Made by a program: the position numbers and the translations under genes | In this document: positions 16,542 to 24,024 of the stretch, one piece after another | Layout: every line of letters begins with the position of its first letter | Position numbering within the stretch: the stretch's first letter is position 1 | Origin: JANPBY01 sp963851405 | Lineage (GTDB): Bacteria; Actinomycetota; Actinomycetes; DATJPE01 | Reading direction: 5' to 3' | Assembly (NCBI GenBank): GCA_963851405.1 | Contig: CAWKPB010000001.1 | Span: 372,001-436,000 of the forward strand | DNA: 64,000 nucleotides | The notes under the pieces: generated by a model | What the model saw: only the letters and a program-made list of their open reading frames with translations | Told to the model about the DNA's origin: nothing | Databases searched by the model: none

Positions 16542-18131
16542 TCAGGAGGAGAGGTCGACGGCCCGGCCGTAGTCAGCCCCGATCTCACTCACAATCCGGT
16601 CCAACACCTCATGTGGGACGGCGGAATCGACCGTCAACGCGACCAAAGCGTGGCCCCCCTTGGCGTCCCTCGCCACCTGCATTCCAGCGATGTTGACCCG
16701 GGCGTCACCCAGAATGCCCCCGACGACCCCGACCACCCCGGGGCGGTCGTTGTAGCGGAAGAAGGCCATGTGATCGGTGGGGGTCAGATCGACGCCGTAG
16801 CCGTCCACCGCGACAATCTTCTCCACGTGGCGTCGCCCGACCAACGTGCCGCTGACCGACACCTGCTCGCCGCTGGGCATGGCGCCGCGAACGGTGACCA
16901 GGTTGCGATGATCCGGGCTTTCCGGGTCGGCAACCAGGCCAACCTCTACACCCCGCTCCTTGGCGAGGAGAGGCGCGTTGACGTACGTCACCTGCTCTTC
17001 GACCACATCGGAGAAAATTCCCTTGAGGGCGGCCAGCTCAAGGACAGAGACGTCGAGGGCGGCTATCTCGCCGCGCACCTCGACGGTCACGCTCGCGGGG
17101 CACTCACCAGCCAGCGCGGTGAAGATCCGGCCCAACTTCTCGGTGAGGGGGAGGCCTGGGCGCAGATCCTCGTGAATGACGCCGCCAGAAACGTTAACCG
17201 CGTCAGGTACCAGCTCCCCGGCAAGGGCGAGCCGGACCGAACGGGCCACCGAGATTCCCGCCTTTTCCTGCGCCTCCGCGGTAGAAGCGCCCAGGTGTGG
17301 GGTCACCACCACCTGTTCAAGGGCGAACAGCGGCGAATCCGTACAAGGCTCCGTGGAGAAGACGTCAATCCCGGCCCCCGCGACCCGGCCCTCGCCCACG
17401 GCATCTGCGAGCGCCTGCTCGTCGACGATCCCCCCACGGGCTGCGTTGATGATGTGAACGGTCGGCTTCACCTTGGCCAACGCGTCCACCCCGATCAGCC
17501 CCAGGGTCTCTGGGTTCTTCGGCAGGTGGACGGTGATGAAATCGGCAGTAGCCAACAACTCGTCCAAGGTCACCATGGTGACGTTCATCTGCGCAGCACG
17601 AGCGGGCTGTACGTAAGGGTCATAGGCGATGAGCGAGACCCCGAAGGAGCTAAGTCGCTGGGCCACGAGTTGACCGATGCGTCCGAGCCCGACGACGCCG
17701 ACCACCTTGTCGGCTAGTTCCACGCCGCTGTACTTCGACCGCTTCCAGGCGCCGCCCTTAAGTGCTTGGCTGGCCGGCACGATGTTGCGAGCGCTGGCCA
17801 GCAACAGACCCACCGCAAGCTCGGCGGCACTGACGATGTTGGACGTGGGCGCGTTGACCACCATGACACCGTTGAGCGTCGCCCCCGGCACATCAACGTT
17901 ATCGAGTCCGACACCCGCTCGGGCGACCACTCTCAGCCGAGGAGCGGCTGCCAACGCCTCAGCGTCGATCATGGTGGCCGAGCGGACCAAGACGGCGTCC
18001 GCCTCGGCCAGAGCGGGGAGCAGTTCGGCGCGATTGGCCCCATCGCAGGTTCGGATCTCGAACTCGGGGCCGAGGGCGTCCACGGTGGCTGGCGACAGTT
18101 CCTCGGCGATGAGGACCACGGGCTTTCTCAC
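16542..18131 (-). CDS. serA: D-3-phosphoglycerate dehydrogenase
   Basis: A 529-residue enzyme that oxidises 3-phosphoglycerate for serine synthesis. The NAD fold carries VGLGRIGQLVA. The catalytic Arg is in NAARGGIVDEQAL and the His in TPHLGASTAEAQ. Beyond residue 310 come the ASB (intervening) domain and a C-terminal ACT domain (RPGVVGVVGGIL), the long type I form that serine usually inhibits. The start is GTG with a poor upstream ribosome site. It sits between ilvC and leuB on the conserved actinobacterial order, interrupted here by two secreted-protein genes. Confidence 0.96.
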   Translation of the reverse strand: MRKPVVLIAEELSPATVDALGPEFEIRTCDGANRAELLPALAEADAVLVRSATMIDAEALAAAPRLRVVARAGVGLDNVDVPGATLNGVMVVNAPTSNIVSAAELAVGLLLASARNIVPASQALKGGAWKRSKYSGVELADKVVGVVGLGRIGQLVAQRLSSFGVSLIAYDPYVQPARAAQMNVTMVTLDELLATADFITVHLPKNPETLGLIGVDALAKVKPTVHIINAARGGIVDEQALADAVGEGRVAGAGIDVFSTEPCTDSPLFALEQVVVTPHLGASTAEAQEKAGISVARSVRLALAGELVPDAVNVSGGVIHEDLRPGLPLTEKLGRIFTALAGECPASVTVEVRGEIAALDVSVLELAALKGIFSDVVEEQVTYVNAPLLAKERGVEVGLVADPESPDHRNLVTVRGAMPSGEQVSVSGTLVGRRHVEKIVAVDGYGVDLTPTDHMAFFRYNDRPGVVGVVGGILGDARVNIAGMQVARDAKGGHALVALTVDSAVPHEVLDRIVSEIGADYGRAVDLSS

Positions 18132-18195
18132 GGTGTTTCCATCTCTGTTCTGTGGTGACGCGACGACGACATCTGTGCCGCGTCTGCGAGGACGA

Positions 18196-18227
18196 AGTCT
18201 ACGTACCCCTCGTGAACGGATTCACAA
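18196..18227 (-). promoter_or_regulatory. Possible serA promoter with palindromic operator
   Basis: On the minus strand TTGTGA (18222-18227) precedes TACGTA (spacing 16) and TAGACT (spacing 20), either of which could be the -10. A perfect inverted repeat, GTGAATCCGTTCAC (18212-18225), overlaps the -35 side. It lies 65-95 bases before the serA start and about 140 before the divergent propeller gene. Confidence 0.4.
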
Positions 18228-18367
18228 GGCGTCCGACCCCTGAGACCGGCCCTGGGTATTCCGTTCAGTGGAGACGCGGGGCCACGTCTCGAGCAAAGCT
18301 GCGGTGAGGAGCAGTTCGGTCCGTTTGTACCCTGGCAGTCACCGGTCGGGAGCGGCACGATGGCCCC

Positions 18368-20437
18368 ATGCGTGCACACCGGTACGGCCGCTTGATTCCA
18401 ACTCGGAACGAGCCTGTTGAAGGCCCGCGACGGCGCGGGCGCCTAGCGCTTGCCGTCGCGCTCACGACCGGCGTTCTGGTCGCGACCCCGTGGGCCACCA
18501 CACCCGCGCTGGCGGCGGGCGGTGGCACGGTTTGGACGGTCGGCCTCGGAAGTGATGGCCAGTTGGGCCAAGGATCGACCGCCAACCGAACAGCTTTCGG
18601 GAACGTCGCAAGCATTTCCGACGTCGCTCAGGTCGCCGGTGGACGGGAGCACGTCGTGGCCCTGGGTACCTCAGGACAGGTCTGGTCCTGGGGCGACAAC
18701 AGCAAGGGCGCGGTCGGCGACGGCACGTCTGCCGATCGGACGACGCCAACGGCGGTTCTCGCAGGGGCCATCGGTGTCGCAGCCGGGCACTACCACTCGA
18801 TGGCCATCCTGCCCGGCGGGAGTGTTCGCTCTTGGGGTTTCAACAACTACGGCCAGCTCGGCGATGGCACCACGGTCAACCGAAACACCCCGGTGGTGGT
18901 CAGCGGGCTCACCGGCGTCGAGGAGGCTTTCGGCGGTCGGGACATGAGCTACGCCTTGCTCGGATCCGGTCAGGTGCGGGCCTGGGGCAACAACCCGAAC
19001 GGTGAGCTCGGTGATGGGAGCACCACCCAACGGACCACGCCGGTCGCCGTGTCAGGCATCACCAACGCCGTGGCACTCGCCGCGGGCCGCAATCACGGTT
19101 TGGCGCTCCTCAGCGACGGCACAGTCAGGGCCTGGGGCCTTAACAAGTACGGGCAGTTGGGAGATGGGACGACCAGCAACAGGACCACGCCGGTGTCCGT
19201 CTCCGGCATTACCAACGCCATCGCGATCGGCGCCGGGGCCGAGCACAGCATGGCCGTGTTGGCCGACGGCACCGTGCGCAGCTGGGGGCGTGGCTACCGC
19301 GGCCAACTCGGCTCAGGGAGCACGTCCAACCGGCTGACCCCTGGCCCCATCGCCGGGCTCAGTGCCGTCGCTTCGGTCGAGGCCGGACGCGACCACAGCC
19401 TCGCCATCACCACGGACGGCCGGCTGTACGCCTGGGGCTTCGATGACTATGGACAACTCGGCGACGGAGGAACCAGCAATCGACGGACCCCGTACCTCGT
19501 CCCCGGAATCACTGACGCAGTCGAGGCCGCCGGCGGTCGGGCGTACACCGTGCTGTTGCGCGGGAGCGCGCCGGTTCCTGACACGGTGGCCCCGACCACC
19601 CCGGGGACTCCCGCAGCGACAAGCACGGCCAGCGGTCGCGTTGACCTCAGCTGGGCAGCCTCGTCCGACGATCGGGCGTCGAGTCTCACGTACCAGGTCT
19701 ACCGCGACGGCGGATCGACGGCCGTCGGATCTGTGGTCAGCGCCTCGACCGGATTGGTGGCCTGGAGCGAGACAGGGCGCGCTCCGGGAGCCACCCACAC
19801 ATACCGCGTGAGCGCATCTGACGGGACCAACACGAGTCCGCTGTCGGCCCAGTCGTCGGCAGTAACCGTCGCCGGAAGCGGCGGAGGCGGCGGTGACGTC
19901 GTGGTGCAGTCCGACTTCAGCGACCTGCCTGGCGCGTTCACCGCGAGCGTGGGCCTAACCGCAGATGGGACGCGGTTTGCCCCAGGGGACTCGCCCCCCA
20001 GCGCCCGGGCGACGCCCTCCAACGGCGCTGCTTACGCGTTGAGGAGCTTTGGCTCAAGCGAATCCGGTGTATGTGCGTCGGTCTCAGTCCGCGTGGAAAG
20101 CATCGGGCCCAAGGCCGTGTCCATGCTGAAACTCCGTAGCGCTTCACGGGTGGTCGCACAGTTGATGATCGCCCCCACCGGGAAGCTGAAGGTTCGCGCC
20201 GCGATCGCAAAGAGGACCTACACGCCGGGGCCGGTGATCATCGACAACACCTGGACGAAAGTCGCTCTTTGCGCAACTGTCGGCAGCGGCGGATCGCTGC
20301 AAGCGGGTGTCGATGGGCGCACCGTCGCGAGCTGGACAACGGACAACGGTACGGCCGCTCTCACCCGAATTCAGGTCGGTGACAACCTCAAGAAGACCGC
20401 GACCTACAACCTGGACACACTGCTCGTCACCCGCTAG
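18368..20437 (+). CDS. Secreted RCC1-repeat propeller with Fn3 domain
   Basis: A 689-residue protein. A signal peptide (about 25-51, ending ATTPALAA) is followed by seven repeats of about 50 residues with the RCC1 pattern VRSWGxNxYGQLGDGTT. Seven blades match the closed propeller of RCC1 and of the beta-lactamase inhibitor BLIP-II. Next come an Fn3-like domain (about 413-500), a Gly-rich linker, and a roughly 180-residue beta-rich domain that looks like a concanavalin/LamG-type fold. No enzyme motif. The target is unknown. A short frame at 18360-18395 with GGGAG upstream overlaps this start, so an in-frame TTG at 18392 is an alternative start. Confidence 0.85.
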   Translation: MRAHRYGRLIPTRNEPVEGPRRRGRLALAVALTTGVLVATPWATTPALAAGGGTVWTVGLGSDGQLGQGSTANRTAFGNVASISDVAQVAGGREHVVALGTSGQVWSWGDNSKGAVGDGTSADRTTPTAVLAGAIGVAAGHYHSMAILPGGSVRSWGFNNYGQLGDGTTVNRNTPVVVSGLTGVEEAFGGRDMSYALLGSGQVRAWGNNPNGELGDGSTTQRTTPVAVSGITNAVALAAGRNHGLALLSDGTVRAWGLNKYGQLGDGTTSNRTTPVSVSGITNAIAIGAGAEHSMAVLADGTVRSWGRGYRGQLGSGSTSNRLTPGPIAGLSAVASVEAGRDHSLAITTDGRLYAWGFDDYGQLGDGGTSNRRTPYLVPGITDAVEAAGGRAYTVLLRGSAPVPDTVAPTTPGTPAATSTASGRVDLSWAASSDDRASSLTYQVYRDGGSTAVGSVVSASTGLVAWSETGRAPGATHTYRVSASDGTNTSPLSAQSSAVTVAGSGGGGGDVVVQSDFSDLPGAFTASVGLTADGTRFAPGDSPPSARATPSNGAAYALRSFGSSESGVCASVSVRVESIGPKAVSMLKLRSASRVVAQLMIAPTGKLKVRAAIAKRTYTPGPVIIDNTWTKVALCATVGSGGSLQAGVDGRTVASWTTDNGTAALTRIQVGDNLKKTATYNLDTLLVTR

Positions 20438-20468
20438 CCGCGCTACCGACAAGCGGCGGCACGGCGCG

Positions 20469-21497
20469 CTACCGGGTAGCCGTACCCTCGGTGTAATCGT
20501 CACTGGAGGACTTCACCCACGACATGAGCGGGCGTAGCTCGCGGCCGGTCTTCTCGATCGGGTGCGCCTCGCCCTGAGCCCGCAGGGCCTTGAACTCGGG
20601 TCCGCCCGCGTCCTGGTCGTCGATGAATCGCTTGGCGAACGCGCCGGACTGGATGTCGGCGAGTACGGCCCGCATGTTGTCCTTGACATGGGCGTCGATG
20701 ACCCGAGGCCCGGAGACATAGTCGCCGTACTCCGCAGTGTCCGAGACGGACCATCGCTGCTTAGCGATCCCGCCCTCATACATCAAATCGACGATGAGTT
20801 TGAGTTCATGCAGGCACTCGAAGTATGCGACCTCCGGTTGATAGCCGGCCTCGACCAGCACCTCGAAGCCGGTCTGTACCAGGGCCGAGGCTCCACCGCA
20901 CAAGACTGCCTGCTCACCGAATAGGTCGGTCTCGGTTTCCTCGGTGAACGTCGTTTTGATGCCGCCCGCGCGCAACCCACCGATCCCCTTCGCATACGAC
21001 AGAGCCAGCGGCCACGCCGTCCCGCTCGCGTCTTGCTCGACGGCGACGATGACGGGGACACCGCGCCCGGCTACGTACTCGCGTCGAACCAGGTGACCGG
21101 GGCCCTTCGGCGCAACCATCGCGACGTCAACACCCTCAGGTGGGGTGATGTAACCGAAGCGGATGTTGAACCCATGGCCGAAGAACAGCGCGTCGCCCTC
21201 TTGCAGGTTGGGTGCGACCGACTCCGCGTACAGGTGTCGTTGAACGGGGTCGGGCGCCAAGATCATGATCACGTCCGCTTCAGCCGAAGCGGTCGAGGGG
21301 TCGACCACCCGAAGACCCTCGGCCTCCGCCTTGGCGCGGCTGCTCGATTCGGCCGGGAGACCGACCCGGACGTCGACCCCTGAGTCACGCAGGGACAGCG
21401 CGTGCGCGTGCCCCTGGCTTCCGTAGCCCAGCACTGCGACGACGCGATTCTGAATGATCGAGAGGTCGGCGTCGTCGTCGTAGAACAGCTCGGCCAC
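20469..21497 (-). CDS. ilvC: Ketol-acid reductoisomerase (class I)
   Basis: A 342-residue NADPH/Mg-dependent enzyme that isomerises and reduces acetolactate or acetohydroxybutyrate in valine and isoleucine synthesis. The Rossmann motif is GYGSQGHAHALSLRDSG, and the C-terminal knotted domain has ECLHELKLIVDLMYEGG and the metal-binding Glu of TEETETDLFGEQ. I start at the GTG at 21497 (MAELFYDDDAD), matching known IlvC N-termini, with AAGGAGA eight bases upstream; an ATG six codons earlier is in frame. It is the last gene of ilvBNC, 48 bases after ilvN. Confidence 0.96.
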   Translation of the reverse strand: MAELFYDDDADLSIIQNRVVAVLGYGSQGHAHALSLRDSGVDVRVGLPAESSSRAKAEAEGLRVVDPSTASAEADVIMILAPDPVQRHLYAESVAPNLQEGDALFFGHGFNIRFGYITPPEGVDVAMVAPKGPGHLVRREYVAGRGVPVIVAVEQDASGTAWPLALSYAKGIGGLRAGGIKTTFTEETETDLFGEQAVLCGGASALVQTGFEVLVEAGYQPEVAYFECLHELKLIVDLMYEGGIAKQRWSVSDTAEYGDYVSGPRVIDAHVKDNMRAVLADIQSGAFAKRFIDDQDAGGPEFKALRAQGEAHPIEKTGRELRPLMSWVKSSSDDYTEGTATR

Positions 21498-21545
21498 GGT
21501 CGTGGTCTCCTTCATCGGTGATGGTGGGTAGCGGGGGTGAGTCTC

Positions 21546-22073
21546 TCAGGCCGGGCGGTCAGTGGCCGGACGCAGGGTGCGGTCGGTGATGGAGCGAGCG
21601 CCGCGACCCATGGCGACCATTCCGGATTGGACGATCTCCTTGATTCCAAATGGTTCGAGGACGCGAAGGAGCGCCTCCAACTTCTCGGCGTTGCCCGTGG
21701 CCTCGACGGTCACTGCATCCGCCGCCACATCGACGACCTTGGCCCTGAACAGCTGAACGGTTTCCAGGACGTGTGAGCGTGTCTCGAGATCGGCACGGAC
21801 CTTCACCAACATCAGTTCCCGCTGAACGGACACCGGCGGCTCGAGTTCGACAATCTTGATGACGTTGATCAACTTGTTGAGTTGCTTGGTCACCTGCTCG
21901 AGTCGCGCCCCCTCCACGGACACGACGATGGTCATGCGTGAGACACCGGGGTGCTCCGTCGGTCCGACCGCAAGAGACTCGATGTTGTAGCTGCGACGGC
22001 TGAACAGCCCCGCGATTCTCGCCAAGACACCCGGCTGATCCTCGACCAGTACGGACAGCGTGTGCTGAGTCAT
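21546..22073 (-). CDS. ilvN: Acetolactate synthase, regulatory (small) subunit
   Basis: A 175-residue small subunit that binds IlvB and confers valine feedback. The N-terminal ACT domain begins HTLSVLVEDQPGVLARIAGL, with RRSYNIESLAVGPTE after it. A second ALS-type C-terminal domain starts near residue 85. It starts two bases after the ilvB stop with GGGAGGACTGAAC before the ATG, so the two subunits are tightly coupled. Confidence 0.96.
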   Translation of the reverse strand: MTQHTLSVLVEDQPGVLARIAGLFSRRSYNIESLAVGPTEHPGVSRMTIVVSVEGARLEQVTKQLNKLINVIKIVELEPPVSVQRELMLVKVRADLETRSHVLETVQLFRAKVVDVAADAVTVEATGNAEKLEALLRVLEPFGIKEIVQSGMVAMGRGARSITDRTLRPATDRPA

Positions 22074-22075
22074 GT

Positions 22076-23809
22076 TCAGTCCTCCCGATCCCAGTCCGGT
22101 GCAAGGTCCCGAGCAATCTTGATGTCATCGTTGCTCGTACCGGCGGCCACCATGGGCCACACCATCGCGTCTTGATGGACGGCGAAGTCGACGACGACCG
22201 GACGATCATTGGTGGCCATGGCCTCTTCAATGGTGGCATCTACGTCTTCGGCTTTGTCACACCTCAACCCCAGGCACCCGTAGGCCTCCGCCAACTTGGC
22301 GAAGTCCGGAATGCGCTTGGAGTGCAAGTCCGTGTTTGAGTACCGACTCTCGTAGAACAAGGTCTGCCATTGACGGACCATCCCGAGGCTGCCGTTGTTG
22401 ATCACGGCTACCTTGATCGGGAGGTCGTTGAGGGCGCAGGTTGCCAACTCCTGGTTGGTCATCTGGAAGCAGCCGTCGCCATCAATCGCCCAGACGGTCG
22501 CTTCCGGCCGACCGGCCTTGGCGCCCATAGCAGCCGGCACCGCGTACCCCATGGTCCCGAGCCCACCCGAGTTGAGCCACGTCCGCGGGTGTTCGTAGCG
22601 AACGAACTGAGCCGCCCACATCTGGTGCTGCCCCACACCGGCTGTATAGATGGCGTCGGGTCCGGCGATCGCGCCGAGCCGTTCGATGACGAACTGCGGG
22701 GCCAACTCCCCCGCCGGTGGTTCGGCGTAGCCAAGTGGGTAGGTCTCGCGCAATCGGTCCAACTGGCTCCACCAGGCGGTGTAGTCGCCGGCGCCAGCCG
22801 GCTCCCCCTGAACCGCGACCACGAGGTCCGCGATGACCTCACGGCAGTCCCCAACGATGGGTACATCCGCGACCCGGTTCTTGGAGATCTCTGCCGGGTC
22901 GATGTCCGCGTGAATGACTGAGGCGTTCGGCGCGAACGTGTCGAGGTGCCCGGTCACACGATCGTCGAAGCGCGCTCCCAAAGCGATGATCAAGTCGCTC
23001 TTCTGCAGCGCGGTGACCGCAGCTACCGAACCGTGCATCCCTGGCATTCCGAGGTGCTGTCGGTGGCTGTCCGGAAATGCCCCACGGGCCATGAGGGTCG
23101 TCACCACCGGGATACCCGTCAGCTCGGCCAGCACTCTTAGCTCTGCCGAGGCCTCCGCCTTGATCACACCACCACCGACATAGAGCACCGGCCGACGAGA
23201 CTGGACCATCAGTCGGGCCGCCTCCCGAACTTGGCGGCTATGCGGTCTCGATACCGGCCGATAGCCCGGCAGGCTCACGTCGGTTGGCCATGAATAGGTG
23301 GTCATCGCCTGGAGTGCATCCTTGGAGATGTCCACCAGTACGGGGCCCGGTCGCCCGGTGCTCGCGATGTGGAATGCCTCAGCCACTGTGCGGGCGATCT
23401 CGGTCGGATCGGTGATCAGGTAACTGTGCTTAGTGATCGGCATCGTGATCCCACGGATGTCCGCCTCCTGAAAGGCATCCGACCCGATCGCTGCACTCGG
23501 CACCTGACCGGTGATGGCAACCAGCGGGACGGAGTCCATGTGGGCGTCGGCGATCGGGGTCACCAAATTGGTCGCGCCCGGACCCGACGTAGCCATGCAG
23601 ACTCCGACACGACCGGTCGCCATCGCGTACCCCTGGGCCGCGTGTCCAGCCCCTTGCTCATGCCGTACCAGGATGTGGCGAATCGTCGAGTCGTACAACG
23701 GGTCGTAGGCCGGGAGCACGGCTCCGCCGGGGATTCCAAATACGGTCTCGACCCCCGCAGCCTCGAGGGCTCGCACGAGGCTTTGTGCGCCGGTGATCTG
23801 GTCGCTCAT
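22076..23809 (-). CDS. ilvB: Acetolactate synthase, catalytic (large) subunit
   Basis: A 577-residue ThDP-dependent enzyme making acetolactate and acetohydroxybutyrate. The ThDP-activating Glu is in the first domain's GVETVFGIPGG...RHEQGAGHAA region. The central FAD/Rossmann domain has LGARFDDRVTGH, and the ThDP/Mg motif GDGCFQM...NNGSLGMV is in the third. The ATG at 23809 (MSDQITGAQ) has AGGAAAG six bases upstream; an in-frame start 14 codons earlier would sit in the leader and lacks such a site. First gene of ilvBNC, controlled by the attenuator upstream. Confidence 0.97.
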   Translation of the reverse strand: MSDQITGAQSLVRALEAAGVETVFGIPGGAVLPAYDPLYDSTIRHILVRHEQGAGHAAQGYAMATGRVGVCMATSGPGATNLVTPIADAHMDSVPLVAITGQVPSAAIGSDAFQEADIRGITMPITKHSYLITDPTEIARTVAEAFHIASTGRPGPVLVDISKDALQAMTTYSWPTDVSLPGYRPVSRPHSRQVREAARLMVQSRRPVLYVGGGVIKAEASAELRVLAELTGIPVVTTLMARGAFPDSHRQHLGMPGMHGSVAAVTALQKSDLIIALGARFDDRVTGHLDTFAPNASVIHADIDPAEISKNRVADVPIVGDCREVIADLVVAVQGEPAGAGDYTAWWSQLDRLRETYPLGYAEPPAGELAPQFVIERLGAIAGPDAIYTAGVGQHQMWAAQFVRYEHPRTWLNSGGLGTMGYAVPAAMGAKAGRPEATVWAIDGDGCFQMTNQELATCALNDLPIKVAVINNGSLGMVRQWQTLFYESRYSNTDLHSKRIPDFAKLAEAYGCLGLRCDKAEDVDATIEEAMATNDRPVVVDFAVHQDAMVWPMVAAGTSNDDIKIARDLAPDWDRED

Positions 23810-23852
23810 GGTGTTCTTTCCTGGGCTCGGAGTGGAGGGGGCTGCTGGCACG

Positions 23853-23888
23853 AAAAAACCCCCCGGCCCAGAAGGGCGAACGAGGGGT
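23853..23888 (-). terminator. Attenuator terminator before ilvB
   Basis: On the minus strand an inner GCCC/GGGC and an outer CCCC/GGGG pairing form a GC-rich hairpin, followed directly by six T residues (23853-23858). It ends about 45 bases before ilvB and can only stop transcripts entering ilvB. Confidence 0.85.
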
Positions 23889-23926
23889 AGCGCGTCGGCG
23901 GCGGGGGTACCGTCAGCCGACGCGCT
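23889..23926 (-). promoter_or_regulatory. First hairpin of the ilvB attenuator
   Basis: AGCGCGTCGGC and GCCGACGCGCT form a perfect 11-bp stem (23916-23926 with 23889-23899) around a 16-base loop. The 5' arm covers the final codons of the leader peptide. The loop includes a CCCCC tract that could pair with the G-run of the terminator instead, a candidate antiterminator pairing. Confidence 0.7.
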
Positions 23927-23954
23927 CGATAACTACGAGGCGCTGCACGTTCAC
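23913..23954 (-). CDS. ilvB leader peptide MNVQRLVVIERVG
   Basis: A 13-residue frame (GTG start, TGA stop) with consecutive Leu-Val-Val-Ile codons, exactly the three end products of the operon. From memory, known actinobacterial ilvB leaders have the same size and a related shape (MRTRILVLGKRVG in Streptomyces). Ribosomes stalling at these codons would block the first hairpin. A second in-frame GTG two codons in would give an 11-residue peptide with GGGCGG as ribosome site. Confidence 0.88.
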   Translation of the reverse strand: MNVQRLVVIERVG

Positions 23955-23960
23955 CCGCCC

Positions 23961-23990
23961 AGCGTGACCCAGCCCCTGTGGGTGCGTCAA
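23961..23990 (-). promoter_or_regulatory. Candidate ilvB promoter giving a leaderless leader peptide
   Basis: The minus strand has TTGACG (23985-23990) and CACGCT (23961-23966) with an 18-base spacer. The leader GTG is six bases beyond the -10, so the message would begin at or near the leader start codon. The -35 is good and the -10 is poor. Confidence 0.45.
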
Positions 23991-24024
23991 CCACGCACGG
24001 CGAGCATCTCACTATTCGGATGGC

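Noticed and set aside
18538..19557. DNA tandem repeats in the propeller gene as a mobile or satellite element
   Set aside because: The repeat is in the protein (seven RCC1 units) and the DNA copies have diverged with synonymous and other changes, as in an old coding repeat.
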